Notes: generated by a model from the sequence alone, not told the origin. A DNA stretch of 64,000 bases from Scardovia wiggsiae F0424 (GCF_000269605.1 NZ_AKCI01000001.1:434001-498000); one strand, 5' to 3'. Positions 16,839 to 26,400 are shown, counted from the first letter of the stretch. A program made the numbers and translations.

Positions 16839-17765
16839 ATCAGCGAACAGCGTATAAATGATGAGATTCGTGCTTCTGAAGTGCGTCTCATTGGACCGCA
16901 GGGTGAACAGGTCGGTATTGTTAAAACAACGATAGCGCTCAATCTTGCCCGCGAAGCAAACCTTGACCTTGTCGAGGTTTCTCCGCATGCCAAACCGCCG
17001 GTAGCAAAGCTTATTGATTACGGCAAATTCAAATATAACGAGAAGATCAAGGCTCGTGAGGCCCGCCGCAACCAGAGCACAGCTGAGGTAAAAGAAACAC
17101 GTTTCCGTCTGAAAATTGATGATCATGATTTCGAAGTGAAAAAAAACCAGGTCGCCCGCTTCCTTGAGGGGGGCGATAAGGTCAAAGTCAGTATTATGCT
17201 GCGCGGACGCGAGCAGTCGCGCCCTGTTGGCGGTATTGAACTGATGCAGCGCCTTGCGGGCGAGGTAGAGGAAACAGGCACAGTTGAATCTGCTCCCCGC
17301 CGTGATGGACGGAATATCATTATGGTGCTTGCGCCTAAAGGTAAGAAAGTCCATAAGCAGTCTGAACAGCGCCGCCGCGGTGCCGGTTTGCGTGAAGAAC
17401 GCCAGGCCCGCCAGCAGGCCCGTCTGACTGCTAAAAAGGAGGCCCAGAAGGCTGCGGCTGAAGAAGCCCATAAAACCCTTGAGTCTTTGGGCATTGAACC
17501 GGTACAGGTGCATACTTCCTCATCCGGCAGGGCAGCATCAGGCGGCAGCAAGCCGCGTGGGACTGGCAGGGCTAAGGCTTCCAGAGAGGGCAGGTCTACG
17601 GCAGGTTCTTCGAAAACTGCCGGGGAAAACGCTTCCAGGAAGACAGCTTCGAAATCATCTGCAACAGCAAAAGCTTCCGGGAAGAAGACCTCTTCCCGCA
17701 CTGCAGTGAAGGCAGCGAAGAAGGCATCACCTAAGGAGGGCAATAATGCCAAAGATGAAAAGTAA
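16839..17765 (+). CDS. infC: Translation initiation factor IF-3 with extended C-terminus
   Basis: Binds the 30S subunit and checks initiator tRNA and start codons. The N-domain begins at [10 protein letters not shown] and the C-domain ends near residue 175. About 120 further residues rich in Lys, Ala and Ser follow, so the protein is 308 aa against a usual 180. No ATG or GTG fits the conserved N-terminus. The frame closes upstream at 16824, and tandem ATC codons at 16836 and 16839 follow GGAG at 16830-16833. An ATC start, as in infC autoregulation elsewhere, is therefore inferred; 16839 has the better spacing. A GTG at 16881 would cut the domain. The gene overlaps rpmI by 20 nt. Confidence 0.9.
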   Translation: MSEQRINDEIRASEVRLIGPQGEQVGIVKTTIALNLAREANLDLVEVSPHAKPPVAKLIDYGKFKYNEKIKAREARRNQSTAEVKETRFRLKIDDHDFEVKKNQVARFLEGGDKVKVSIMLRGREQSRPVGGIELMQRLAGEVEETGTVESAPRRDGRNIIMVLAPKGKKVHKQSEQRRRGAGLREERQARQQARLTAKKEAQKAAAEEAHKTLESLGIEPVQVHTSSSGRAASGGSKPRGTGRAKASREGRSTAGSSKTAGENASRKTASKSSATAKASGKKTSSRTAVKAAKKASPKEGNNAKDEK

Positions 17766-17940
17766 TTCCGCGCTTTCCAAACGTGTCCGCAGGACGCGCA
17801 CAGGCAAGCTCGTGCATAATGGCAGTGCTATGCGCCATAATCTGGAAAACAAGTCTGCCCGCAGACGCCGCCGTATGTCTGATAATAAGGTACTTGCCAA
17901 GGCGCAGACCAAGAAGCTCAGTGCCATGCTCAACCGGTAG
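17746..17940 (+). CDS. rpmI: Ribosomal protein bL35
   Basis: A 64-aa basic protein of the large ribosomal subunit. The start [17 protein letters not shown] and the segment [12 protein letters not shown] match the bL35 family, and the length is exact. AAGGAGG lies before the ATG, inside the 3' end of infC, which it overlaps by 20 nt. Order infC-rpmI-rplT is conserved across bacteria. Confidence 0.96.
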   Translation: MPKMKSNSALSKRVRRTRTGKLVHNGSAMRHNLENKSARRRRRMSDNKVLAKAQTKKLSAMLNR

Positions 17941-18017
17941 CGGGCAGCTGCAAGATTTAAACAGGCATAACAGGGAAAATATAATAATCTAGACGTCAGG
18001 AAAGACGAGGAAATAAT

Positions 18018-18398
18018 ATGGCACGTGTAAAACGCGCAGTGAATGCACATAAGAAGCGTCGTACAGTACTTGAACGCGCATCCGGCTATCGCGGCCAGCG
18101 CTCACGCCTTTACCGCAAGGCTAAGGAACAGCTCCTGCACTCCTTTAACTACAACTTCCGTGACCGCAAGGCGCGCAAAGGGGATTTCCGCAAACTGTGG
18201 ATCACCCGTATCAATGTAGCTGTCCGTGCAGAAGGAATGACATATAACCGTTTTATCCAGGGGCTTCACCTGGCAGGTATTGAGCTTGACCGCCGAGCCC
18301 TGGCCGATATAGCTGTCAATGACCACGATACTTTTGTGGCCATTGTCAAAGAGGCCAAAAAAGCGCTTCCGAAAGATGTCAATGCTCCAGTAAAGTAG
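18018..18398 (+). CDS. rplT: Ribosomal protein bL20
   Basis: A 126-aa RNA-binding protein needed for early assembly of the 50S subunit and, in many bacteria, a repressor of its own operon. The family pattern is clear: [14 protein letters not shown] at the N-terminus, [30 protein letters not shown] and YNRFIQGL. It is the last gene of the infC operon, 77 nt after rpmI, with GACGAGGA before the ATG and a terminator 26 nt downstream. Confidence 0.97.
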   Translation: MARVKRAVNAHKKRRTVLERASGYRGQRSRLYRKAKEQLLHSFNYNFRDRKARKGDFRKLWITRINVAVRAEGMTYNRFIQGLHLAGIELDRRALADIAVNDHDTFVAIVKEAKKALPKDVNAPVK

Positions 18399-18423
18399 GG
18401 CGTCTCGGTAATTTTAGATGATC

Positions 18424-18458
18424 AATGGGGGAACAGCACTTATGCTGTTCCCCCATTT
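18424..18458 (+). terminator. Terminator of infC-rpmI-rplT
   Basis: A 15-bp perfect stem (18424-18438 with 18443-18457) and a CTTA loop, with a short T-rich end. The 438-bp gap 18399-18836 contains this, palindromic element copy 2 and a 14-bp palindrome. Confidence 0.85.
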
Positions 18459-18518
18459 CATATGCGGCAGCATCCATTCCCCGTGAAATAGTTCCCTTTT
18501 ATTTTTGTATTTGTTCCT

Positions 18519-18598
18519 GGTGGTAAAACACGCAGATACAAAAAATGTTTTGCCGGTTTCCTACAGTTTTCATTTTTGTATCTGCGTGTTTTACCACC
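18519..18598 (-). repeat. Palindromic repeat element, copy 2
   Basis: 26-bp perfect arms (18519-18544 and 18573-18598) with the same sequence as copy 1, and a 28-bp core. The core aligns to copy 1 after inversion, so this copy is reversed. It is intergenic, after the rplT terminator and before the fructokinase gene. Confidence 0.9.
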
Positions 18599-18680
18599 GG
18601 AGGGTGTACACAGTACGGACATCATTGGTTAAAAATAGGGTGGGGGATGACCAGCCAGCTGTTCCTTTCATAAAAACCTA

Positions 18681-18694
18681 CACAAATATTTGTG
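18681..18694. promoter_or_regulatory. 14-bp palindrome upstream of the fructokinase gene
   Basis: Perfect palindrome CACAAATATTTGTG, about 140 bp before the fructokinase ATG. The form suits a dimeric repressor site. No clear promoter hexamers were identified around it. Confidence 0.4.
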
Positions 18695-18836
18695 CAGATT
18701 TATCATAACCGAGCTGATTCAGGAGTACCATGGGAAGTACAGTATGCTAGAGCCGGCAGGCTTAGTGGCATGAAAGTCTCATTGAATGGCGGCATGCCTC
18801 AATGGCGGTTCGCCTTCAAAAATAGAAAGGAAACCG

Positions 18837-19754
18837 ATGAGTGATCCGGTTCAGTCAGATAATAAACACGTTGTTGTAGCTTTGGGCGAGCTCTTGTGGG
18901 ATATGCTTCCCAGCGGCAAGCGGGCAGGCGGCGCCCCTACTAATTTTTGTTACCATGCGATGAAAAACGGTGCTGATGGGTACGCTGTAAGTGCGCTTGG
19001 TGAGGATTCCCTTGGCGACGAGCTCGAAGGCGAGATCAAAAAGGCCGGGATCAAGCATGTTATCAAGCGTAACGCATACCCGACAGGTACTGTGGAAGTC
19101 CATCTCAACGAGGGGATCCCGACGTATGACATCGTTAAAGATGTTGCCTGGGACCATATCCCCTTCACTAAGGATATGGTCGATCTGATCAGGCAGGCTG
19201 ATGCAGTGTGCTATGGCACGCTGGCATGCCGCGGGCAGGAGTCCCATGATACTATTATGCGCCTTCTTGACCGTGTGAGGCCAGGCACGATGAAGTATTT
19301 TGACATTAATCTCCGCGGGGATTTCTATTCAAAGATACTTATTGAAGAGCAGCTTGAATCTGCAACGGTTTTCAAGATCAACGACGAAGAGATATCACAG
19401 CTGCAGACGATGTTCAGCATCCCCGGGACGGTTGAGGAAGTTGCGAAATGGTTCCTCAAGGAATATGACCTGGATTACGTTATCCTCACTGCAGGAGGCG
19501 AATATTCCCAGGTATTTGCGGCTGACGGGAGGGAATCAAAAGTTGCGACCCCTCATGTGGAAGTCGCTGATACCGTTGGTGCAGGGGATTCTTTCTCCGG
19601 AGTGTTCTGTATTGAGATGCTCAAAGGTACCCCGCTTCATGAAGCGCATAAGCGTGCTGTTAATGTGGCTGCTTTTGTCTGCACTAAGGCCGGCGCATGG
19701 CCAGAATACCCGGAGGAGTTACCTGATTACGTCGTTGAGCAGGGGCTTGAGTAG
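18837..19754 (+). CDS. PfkB-family carbohydrate kinase, probable fructokinase
   Basis: Cytoplasmic sugar kinase of 305 aa. The PfkB signature near the start (GGAPTNFCYHAMKNGADG) and the catalytic motif DTVGAGDSFSGVF near residue 246 are intact. The pattern LGELLWDMLPSGKRAGGAP is that of bacterial ScrK-type fructokinases, which make fructose 6-phosphate. The ATG at 18837 has GAAAGG before it; the open frame starts earlier at 18786. A sugar transporter of the MFS family follows by 60 nt, so the pair forms a small uptake-and-phosphorylation unit. The substrate is inferred. Confidence 0.9.
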   Translation: MSDPVQSDNKHVVVALGELLWDMLPSGKRAGGAPTNFCYHAMKNGADGYAVSALGEDSLGDELEGEIKKAGIKHVIKRNAYPTGTVEVHLNEGIPTYDIVKDVAWDHIPFTKDMVDLIRQADAVCYGTLACRGQESHDTIMRLLDRVRPGTMKYFDINLRGDFYSKILIEEQLESATVFKINDEEISQLQTMFSIPGTVEEVAKWFLKEYDLDYVILTAGGEYSQVFAADGRESKVATPHVEVADTVGAGDSFSGVFCIEMLKGTPLHEAHKRAVNVAAFVCTKAGAWPEYPEELPDYVVEQGLE

Positions 19755-19814
19755 CCATCGCGCCGAAGAGTTCCAGAAACAGTAATAATATACTTTTTTA
19801 GAGGAAGGTTTCTT

Positions 19815-21044
19815 ATGACAGAAACGCAGAAAAGAACAACTGCAGCAGTAGTTATCCCTATTTTTATCACGTTCTTTACTATGGGGTTCGTGGATTTTGT
19901 GGGGACTGCCGCAAACCAGCTGAAAGATGACCTTGGGCTGTCAGCAGGCCAGGTGAGCCTGTTCACAACTATGGTGTTCTTCTGGTTCTTCATTTTTGCT
20001 ATCCCCAGCAGCTATTGCATGAACCGTTATGGACGGCGCGCTACGGTACTTCTTTCCGTTGCAGTTACTATTGCTGCCTGTATTTTCCCCATTATCGCGT
20101 ATGCTATCCCGGAGGTCTCTTCAGCGGTCAAGCTGATACTGATGGTTATTTCCTTTATCCTTCTGGGGATCGGGAACGCTATTATGCAGGTTTCCCTCAA
20201 CCCGCTGATCGCAAACCTGGTTTCTCCAGACAGATATTCCAGCACGCTTACATCAGGCCAGTTCGTCAAGGCGATCGCATCCTTCTCAGCACCGCTGATT
20301 GCATCATGGCTCGGCAGTGCCCTCCATATGTGGTGGCTGACATATGTCCTGTTCCTGGTAATCTCCGTTATTGCTTATCTTTCATTGCTGGCGGATAAAG
20401 TTGAGGAGAAAAAAACTGATGCGCCGAATATGTCTTTCGGGAAAGTCCTGGGGCTTCTTAAAGACAAGATCATCCTCCTATGTTTCATTGGTATCATGTG
20501 CCATGGCGGTATGGATGCCGGCGTCAACACCTATGCCCCCCGGTTCCTGATCGGTGCGCATGCAGGTATGGGAGCAAACCAGGCAGCGTACACAACGAGC
20601 CTGTATTTTGTTTTCCGTACCATCGGCCTTGCCGCGGGGATGTATGCTCTGACAAAGCTGTCCAACAGGATCTCTATCATAATCTGCTCCAGTATTGTCG
20701 GGCTTTCTGTAGTGGCATTCATTGCATATACGGTTATCCCGGGTGCAGGCGACTGGATCCTCTGGGCAGCCCTTGCGCTGATCGGGTTTGGCAATTCCAA
20801 TATGTTCGCGATAATGTATTCGATCGCAGGGCTCCATATGCCGGAACGCCAGAACGAGATATCGGGGCTTATGATCATGGGCCTGATTGGCGGCGCGATC
20901 CTTCCTCCGATTATGGGCGGCGTCTCTGACGCTATAGGAGGGCAGCTTGGTTCTGCGCTTGTCCTTATAGTCCCGGCATGCTACTTCATTTTCCTGGCGT
21001 GCAGGCCAAAGCTCCTGTCAGCACAGGGGAAGGCAGCTGCTTAA
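19815..21044 (+). CDS. MFS sugar permease (FHS/FucP-like)
   Basis: A 409-aa transporter with twelve predicted membrane helices. The N-terminal region (FTMGFVDFVGTAANQLKDDLG) and the MNRYGRRATV loop fit the fucose/glucose/galactose:proton symporter group. AGGAAGG lies before the ATG. It directly follows the fructokinase gene and probably brings in that enzyme's substrate, so a fructose permease is a reasonable guess. A long-stem terminator follows. Confidence 0.88.
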   Translation: MTETQKRTTAAVVIPIFITFFTMGFVDFVGTAANQLKDDLGLSAGQVSLFTTMVFFWFFIFAIPSSYCMNRYGRRATVLLSVAVTIAACIFPIIAYAIPEVSSAVKLILMVISFILLGIGNAIMQVSLNPLIANLVSPDRYSSTLTSGQFVKAIASFSAPLIASWLGSALHMWWLTYVLFLVISVIAYLSLLADKVEEKKTDAPNMSFGKVLGLLKDKIILLCFIGIMCHGGMDAGVNTYAPRFLIGAHAGMGANQAAYTTSLYFVFRTIGLAAGMYALTKLSNRISIIICSSIVGLSVVAFIAYTVIPGAGDWILWAALALIGFGNSNMFAIMYSIAGLHMPERQNEISGLMIMGLIGGAILPPIMGGVSDAIGGQLGSALVLIVPACYFIFLACRPKLLSAQGKAAA

Positions 21045-21127
21045 CCACAGTGGGACAGCCAGGGCAGGCTTGTTGAGTGCTTATTGCAGAGTTTATAAGT
21101 TATAGGCTGCTGTTGGCAGTATAAGCT

Positions 21128-21211
21128 AAAAACCGCATTGCAGGACGGTTTCTGTCCCCGCAGGATTAGCTGCTGGGGGGGGGGTAGCCTGTCGCCTGCA
21201 GTGCGGTTTTT
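21128..21211 (+). terminator. Long-loop terminator with G10 tract
   Basis: Arms 21128-21144 and 21195-21211 form a 17-bp stem with one G-T wobble. A-run and T-run ends make it usable in both directions. The 50-nt loop contains ten consecutive G residues (21175-21184). It closes the fructokinase/MFS unit just before xerD. Confidence 0.7.
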
Positions 21212-21249
21212 GCGTGTTTTGGCACAGTACAGCATACAATATAACTATT

Positions 21250-22203
21250 ATGACTGCAGGCATCACTACAGACATGGATTTTCCGGAAGGTTTCGCGGAT
21301 ACAGTCGGACTGTTCCTTGGGTATATCTCTATTGAGCGTGGCCTTGCAGCGGCCACCGTCAAGGCTTATGAATCTGATCTCAGGCGTTACACGGTATGGC
21401 TGGGGGAGAAGGGGATACTGTCTCCGCAGAAAATATCGGAGAAGAATGTTGAACAGTTTGTCGCACAGCTTTCGCAGGAGGGGGAATCCCAGCGTTCAAT
21501 AGCACGCCGGCTGGCTTCCATCCATGAATATCACCGGTACCTGGTATCCAGAGGTGAGGTGCCGGCCGATGTGTCTCAGGGGATCAGGCCTCCCAAGGCA
21601 GCATCATTGCTGCCGGACGTCCTCACTGTTGATGAAGTCGCACGTATGCTTGAGAAAACGGGAAATGACAGGGATACGGATCCTGTTGTCCTGCGTGACA
21701 GGGCCCTCCTGGAATTCCTCTATGCTACAGGTGCCCGTGTTTCTGAGGCCGTTGGTGCCGATATCACTGACCTCGACCTTGAATCACGGTATGCAAGGCT
21801 GACGGGAAAAGGCTCCAAGCAACGTATAGTCCCTGTGGGGTCATTTGCCTGCAGGGCTTTGCAGCGTTACCTTAACGGCCCGAGAGCCCAGCTGCAGGCG
21901 AAAGCGAAGAAAAAACAGGAGATGCGCGCACTATTCCTCAATAAACGGGGCGCACGCCTGTCACGCCAGTCTGTGTGGGAAATAGTCCAGTCTGCTGCAC
22001 AGCGTGCCCATATTACTAAAGAAGTCCACCCGCATACGCTCAGGCATTCGTGTGCTACACATCTTATCCAGGGCGGGGCCGATGTCCGTACTGTGCAGGA
22101 GCTTCTGGGCCATGCTTCTGTCACGACGACCCAGCTGTATACGCATATTTCCCCCCAGGCCCTTATTGAAAGCTATATCAGCGCCCATCCCCGCGCACGG
22201 TAG
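21250..22203 (+). CDS. xerD: Tyrosine recombinase XerD
   Basis: Site-specific recombinase of 317 aa that, with XerC, resolves chromosome dimers at dif. The N-terminal SAM-like domain covers residues 17-105. The catalytic domain carries Arg163 (GARVSEA), Lys187 in the LTGKGSKQR turn, His262 and Arg265 (HTLRH), His288 (LGH) and the nucleophile Tyr297. The length is normal and no insertions are seen, unlike the second recombinase at 36944. The chosen ATG has no ribosome site; TACAAT lies nine bases upstream. In actinobacteria this gene often precedes parA-scpA-scpB, but here an opp cluster intervenes. Confidence 0.92.
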   Translation: MTAGITTDMDFPEGFADTVGLFLGYISIERGLAAATVKAYESDLRRYTVWLGEKGILSPQKISEKNVEQFVAQLSQEGESQRSIARRLASIHEYHRYLVSRGEVPADVSQGIRPPKAASLLPDVLTVDEVARMLEKTGNDRDTDPVVLRDRALLEFLYATGARVSEAVGADITDLDLESRYARLTGKGSKQRIVPVGSFACRALQRYLNGPRAQLQAKAKKKQEMRALFLNKRGARLSRQSVWEIVQSAAQRAHITKEVHPHTLRHSCATHLIQGGADVRTVQELLGHASVTTTQLYTHISPQALIESYISAHPRAR

Positions 22204-22274
22204 TGTATGAATAATGGCCAATCCCCACAGCTGCATATAAGCCTGGATTCCGTTAACTGCAGCTGTATCCGCAT

Positions 22275-22311
22275 AAAAAATGGGGTAATAAGCCATTAAG
22301 CTTATTACCCC
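22275..22311 (-). terminator. Terminator of the downstream oppA
   Basis: Perfect 12-bp stem GGGGTAATAAGC/GCTTATTACCCC (22282-22293, 22300-22311) with a six-base loop. On the minus strand it is followed by ATTTTTTAT. Confidence 0.9.
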
Positions 22312-22354
22312 TGTCCAGGCTATCTGTACCCTTCCTGAAGCTGTACTTCCTGTT

Positions 22355-24085
22355 TTACTTCTCCCAACCTATGTTCTCTACGAGGGTGGTCTGGTATCCG
22401 GCAGGGCCGTAATTAGCCAGGCCCTTGCTGTAGACACCCATAACAGGGCCATTAGCATACGGGAACTGCCCATAGAGCGCCAGCGCTTTCTTTTCGGCCT
22501 TGTTGGCCTGCTTGATCTGGTCGGAGACTTTATCAAGTGATGTAGTCTTCTTGAGTTCTTCATCGACTGACTTCTCGCCTACGAAGGAGTAATTGGACTC
22601 AGAATCAGACCCGAAAAGCTGGTATCCGCTGTTGAAGCCATCGGGGGTTGTGCTTGACCAGCCCATTCCCACGATATCCCAGCTTCCGCTGGTAATAGTC
22701 TTGGAGAAGTCGGAAGAAGGCTTGTTGTCAATGGACACTTTTAGCCCCGATGCCTTTGCCATTTTCTGGACAGCAAGGCCAAGGGCCTTTGTTTTAGGAT
22801 CATCGCCAAAAGTAGTGTAGCTGAATGCAAGAGCCTTTCCATCCTTAGCATAATAGCCGTCGGATCCCAGCTTATAGCCGGCCTTTTCGAGTGTTGCCTT
22901 AGCGTTCTTCACATTGAATGCAGATTCCTTCGGCATATTGTCCTCGTAGCCCGCCTGGTTCTGATACACAAGCTCTGACCCGGGGACAGTCTCATCCCAG
23001 TCCACACCGGAGAATGCAATCTTCGCAAGCTCCTTGCGGTTGATGCTCTGGACGAATGCTTTGCGCACTGCTATATCCTTCAGGGTAGCGTTCTTCGTAT
23101 TGATTTCAAAAACGCGCACCCGGGAAGCCCAGCCGCGGCGGATTGTCGCACCTGCAACACTTTTCACAGTACGGATATCATCTGCAGAACTCAGCCCTGC
23201 CGCGTTGATTTCCCCATTCTTGAAGGCATTGATCTCAGCCTGGTCGGAGAGCACTTTGTAGGTGACCGTCGTCATCTTCGGTTTGTCTCCCCACCACTTC
23301 GGGTTTGGAGTGAAAGTTATCTGCGAATCACTTCTGGATTTAATAATGTAGGGGCCGGCGCCGAAATCGGTGTCATGAGGGTTGTTTACCCAGCCGTTTG
23401 TATACGTAGCTACATTTGCAGCCTTCGGGTGGAGGATATCAATGAATGAATAGGCGGGATAGTAGGGGGTCTTCATGGTGATTACGACCTGCTTTGCCGA
23501 GGTGCCCTGTCTGACGCTTTCCACCTGTTCCCAGCCTGTTGTAGACGCGGGCGTATAATCCGAATTCTGCCCGCTCTGGACGGTGTAATATGCCTGGACG
23601 GCAGTCCAGTCGATATCAGTGCCGTCGTTCCACTTTGCCTTAGGGTTGAAGTTCAGCGTGATGGTCTGTTTTCCGTTGACTGTTGCCACGTTGTAATCGG
23701 TAAGGTAATTCTTGTTCGGGGTTACTTTTGAGCCATCCGCATTGTATATCCACAGCTTAGGCATGTAGTAGCTCCACATAGTCTGCATATATGAGGTATT
23801 CCCGTTAACGCTCAGATTGTTCCAGTCCGGACCAAGCTCAACAGTGGAGTAGGTGACTGTCCCATTATCTTTAAGCTGGTCGCGGGATTTGGGATTATTA
23901 TAGATGCCTGTCTTATCCGGCATTGGGAGCTTACCGGAATAGGTGACCGGTATACCTGATGCAGGCTGGGTCTTGTATTGCCCGGAATTAGTGCCGCCTG
24001 AATTCCCGCACGCAGCCAGAGCAAGTATGGCTGCTGCTGATGCTGCGACAGCACCGCATTTGACGAGTACAGATGTTTTCCTCAT
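22355..24085 (-). CDS. Oligopeptide-binding lipoprotein (OppA), paralogue 1
   Basis: Extracellular substrate-binding protein of 576 aa for peptide uptake (SBP family 5). The signal peptide ends in LALAAC with Cys26. Family regions include KAKWNDGTDIDWTAVQAYY, FGAGPYIIKSRSDSQITF and VRKAFVQSINRKELAK. AAGGAACGGGC before ATG 24085 decides the start over the upstream ATG. It is strongly similar to the next oppA (24682-26400), for example the shared SGKLPMPD/TGKLPMPD and LWSYYMPKLWI-type segments, so a tandem duplication is likely. It has its own leader and terminator and so may be expressed independently. Confidence 0.92.
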   Translation of the reverse strand: MRKTSVLVKCGAVAASAAAILALAACGNSGGTNSGQYKTQPASGIPVTYSGKLPMPDKTGIYNNPKSRDQLKDNGTVTYSTVELGPDWNNLSVNGNTSYMQTMWSYYMPKLWIYNADGSKVTPNKNYLTDYNVATVNGKQTITLNFNPKAKWNDGTDIDWTAVQAYYTVQSGQNSDYTPASTTGWEQVESVRQGTSAKQVVITMKTPYYPAYSFIDILHPKAANVATYTNGWVNNPHDTDFGAGPYIIKSRSDSQITFTPNPKWWGDKPKMTTVTYKVLSDQAEINAFKNGEINAAGLSSADDIRTVKSVAGATIRRGWASRVRVFEINTKNATLKDIAVRKAFVQSINRKELAKIAFSGVDWDETVPGSELVYQNQAGYEDNMPKESAFNVKNAKATLEKAGYKLGSDGYYAKDGKALAFSYTTFGDDPKTKALGLAVQKMAKASGLKVSIDNKPSSDFSKTITSGSWDIVGMGWSSTTPDGFNSGYQLFGSDSESNYSFVGEKSVDEELKKTTSLDKVSDQIKQANKAEKKALALYGQFPYANGPVMGVYSKGLANYGPAGYQTTLVENIGWEK

Positions 24086-24681
24086 TGCCCGTTCCTTCCA
24101 TTTTGTATAACATTTATGCATACGTATTACTACGGATAAGCGTATCGTTATCCTTTAGTCAACGTCGCAGTAGTTGGTATTCTATATATAAGAACGAATT
24201 TGTAAATATCAAAATATAGATTTCGGTTATTTCCTTGTATAAAAATCAGATAAATATTAATCTATTTTGTATATAAATCGATATTATTTCTGAGACTTTC
24301 GCATATGATCTGTGTGACCTGGGCGGGACAGAGCAAACCGTACATTGCTTTAATAGATTGGAAAATAAGGGGAAAGCGGTTTCTGAAGAGATGATATGGA
24401 TGACAATAGCTGATCAATGAATAATTTTAATGATGTTATAAATTGTACTTATAAAGAGTTATAGTATTTGCACGAAATATAATTCCATATTTTGAGACAA
24501 TGTATAAAGCAGTATGCCGAAACGGGTTGAGATTGATACTCTGATCCCGTCAGCCAGTGGGAAATTCCCGGGACCGAAACTTGACAGAAGAAGAAATAAA
24601 AAGGCGGGCAGCATAGATTGCTGCCCACCTTAAAGCCGGAACAGTCTTATAGCAAAAAACTGTCCTTTAACTTATGGGAAA
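24086..24681 (-). other. AT-rich 596-bp intergenic region between oppA paralogues
   Basis: No gene was supported. On the minus strand TTGACT (24157-24162) lies 17 nt before a weak TTATCC, and an imperfect inverted repeat GGATAA/TTATCC spans 24134-24153. The middle is strongly AT-rich and holds no recognised element. The terminator of the upstream oppA lies at its right end. Confidence 0.6.
24590..24630 (-). terminator. Terminator of oppA paralogue 2
   Basis: Stem GGGCAGCA/TGCTGCCC (24606-24613, 24619-24626), extended past one mismatch. On the minus strand a TTTTTATTTC tract follows. Confidence 0.88.
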
Positions 24682-26400
24682 TTACTTCATCCAGCCCACA
24701 TCTTCACGGAGGACTGTCAGGTAACGTGCAGGGCCTACGTTAGCAAGCCCTTTCTTATACACACCCATGGTCGGGCCGCTCCATATGGGGAGCTGCCCGT
24801 ACAGTGCAAGAGCCTTTTTCTCAGCTTTATTGAAAGCACTGAGCTGTTTGCTTGGATCGCTAATAGTAGGCACCTCTTCAAAAGCTGAGTCGATAGAAGC
24901 ATTACCGGCATGGGAAACATTGCTTTCCGACTGGCTCCCGTAAATCTGCTTGCCTCCCACGTACCCGTAAGGGCTTTCCGACTGCCATCTCATGGCTATG
25001 ATTTCCCAGTTGCCGCTGTTGAGGACAGTGGAAAACTCTGAAGAGCCTTTGATATCAATATTCAGCTTGATACCCGCGTTCTTCATCATCTTCTGAACAG
25101 CTAGGGCAACTGCTTTTGTTGTCGCAGAATCAGAGAAATCGGTATACGTAATGGACAGGTCTTTACCGTTCTTCTGATAATACCCGTTGGATCCCATTGT
25201 GTATCCGGCACCTTCAAGTGTTTTCTTAGCGTTTGCGGTGCTGAAACCGGAATCTTTAGGCATATTGTTTTCGTAGCCCTTTCGGTAGGGGGCTACAAGC
25301 AGGGACCCCGGAGTGTTTTCAGTCCAGTCAAGTCCTGCATAAACGATCTTCACAAGCTGGCTGCGGTCCAGTGCCTGGTTGAATGCCTTGCGTACAGCGA
25401 TATCCTTAAGGCTGTCTTTTGTGGTATTCATCTGGTATGTAGCTGTAGAAGCTCCAAAACCTCTGCGGATCTGTGCATCTTTGATAGTGTGGACTGTAGC
25501 AAGCTTATCCTTAGACCCTACACTGGCGGCATCGATCTCGCCGTTTTTGAATGCATTGATTTCAGCCTGGTTTTCCAGTATCTTGTAAGTTACTGTTGTC
25601 AGTTTAGGTTTGTTGCCCCACCACTTTGGATTGGGCTTGAAAACTACCTGGGAATCAGAACGCGAATCGACAACATAAGGCCCTGCACCCCACTCGTTAT
25701 GGGGGTTATCGATCCAGCCCTTGGTGAAAGTATCCACATTTGCAGCCTTCGGGTGGTAGATGTCAACAAAAGTATTAGCCGGATAATATGGCTTAGCCAT
25801 CGTGATCACAGCCTGTTTTGCCGAGGTGCCCTGCTTGACGCTTTCGACCCGATCCCATCCCTCTGTGCTTGATGGAGTATAGCCGTTCTCAGTGCGTACT
25901 TTCCATGCAGCCTCTACTGCAGTCCAGTCGATATCTGTGCCATCATTCCATTTTGCTTTAGGGCTGAACGTTACGGTGATGGTCTGCTTGCCGTCTACGG
26001 TCTTTTCATCGTATGAAGTGATATAGTTCGGGTTTGGCGTCAGCTTTGAACCATCGGCATTCGATATCCACAGCTTAGGCATGTAGTAGCTCCACAGGGT
26101 ATCTATATATGTCGTATTGCCGTTGACGCCGAAATAGTTCCAGTCCGGTCCCGCCGAGGAAAGGGAGAAAGTTGCTGAACCGCCGTCCTTCAGTTTTTCA
26201 CGGGGCTGCGGGTTGTTGTAAATACCATTGGCATCAGGCATAGGGAGCTTGCCTGTGTAAGTGCTTGGAGTTCCGTCAGCAGGCTGAGTTGTATACGAAC
26301 CGGTACCTGAATTGCTGTTCCCGCATGCAGCCAGAGCAGCAATCATAACTACAGAAGTAGCAACAGCACCTATCCGTGAGATTATTAAATTTTTCTTCAT
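24682..26400 (-). CDS. Oligopeptide-binding lipoprotein (OppA), paralogue 2
   Basis: Second SBP family 5 lipoprotein, 572 aa. The signal peptide ends in AALAAC (Cys26). It follows the same plan as paralogue 1 (PKAKWNDGTDIDWTAVEAAW, WGAGPYVVDSRSDSQVVF, VRKAFNQALDRSQLVK). AAGGAA lies ten bases before ATG 26400, which is preferred to the ATG three codons upstream because that one abuts the ribosome site. It sits downstream of oppB-oppC-oppDF but after a stem-loop, with a candidate -10 TATACT at 26493-26498, so it can be expressed separately. Two binding proteins for one transporter suggest a broader or switchable peptide range. Confidence 0.92.
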   Translation of the reverse strand: MKKNLIISRIGAVATSVVMIAALAACGNSNSGTGSYTTQPADGTPSTYTGKLPMPDANGIYNNPQPREKLKDGGSATFSLSSAGPDWNYFGVNGNTTYIDTLWSYYMPKLWISNADGSKLTPNPNYITSYDEKTVDGKQTITVTFSPKAKWNDGTDIDWTAVEAAWKVRTENGYTPSSTEGWDRVESVKQGTSAKQAVITMAKPYYPANTFVDIYHPKAANVDTFTKGWIDNPHNEWGAGPYVVDSRSDSQVVFKPNPKWWGNKPKLTTVTYKILENQAEINAFKNGEIDAASVGSKDKLATVHTIKDAQIRRGFGASTATYQMNTTKDSLKDIAVRKAFNQALDRSQLVKIVYAGLDWTENTPGSLLVAPYRKGYENNMPKDSGFSTANAKKTLEGAGYTMGSNGYYQKNGKDLSITYTDFSDSATTKAVALAVQKMMKNAGIKLNIDIKGSSEFSTVLNSGNWEIIAMRWQSESPYGYVGGKQIYGSQSESNVSHAGNASIDSAFEEVPTISDPSKQLSAFNKAEKKALALYGQLPIWSGPTMGVYKKGLANVGPARYLTVLREDVGWMK

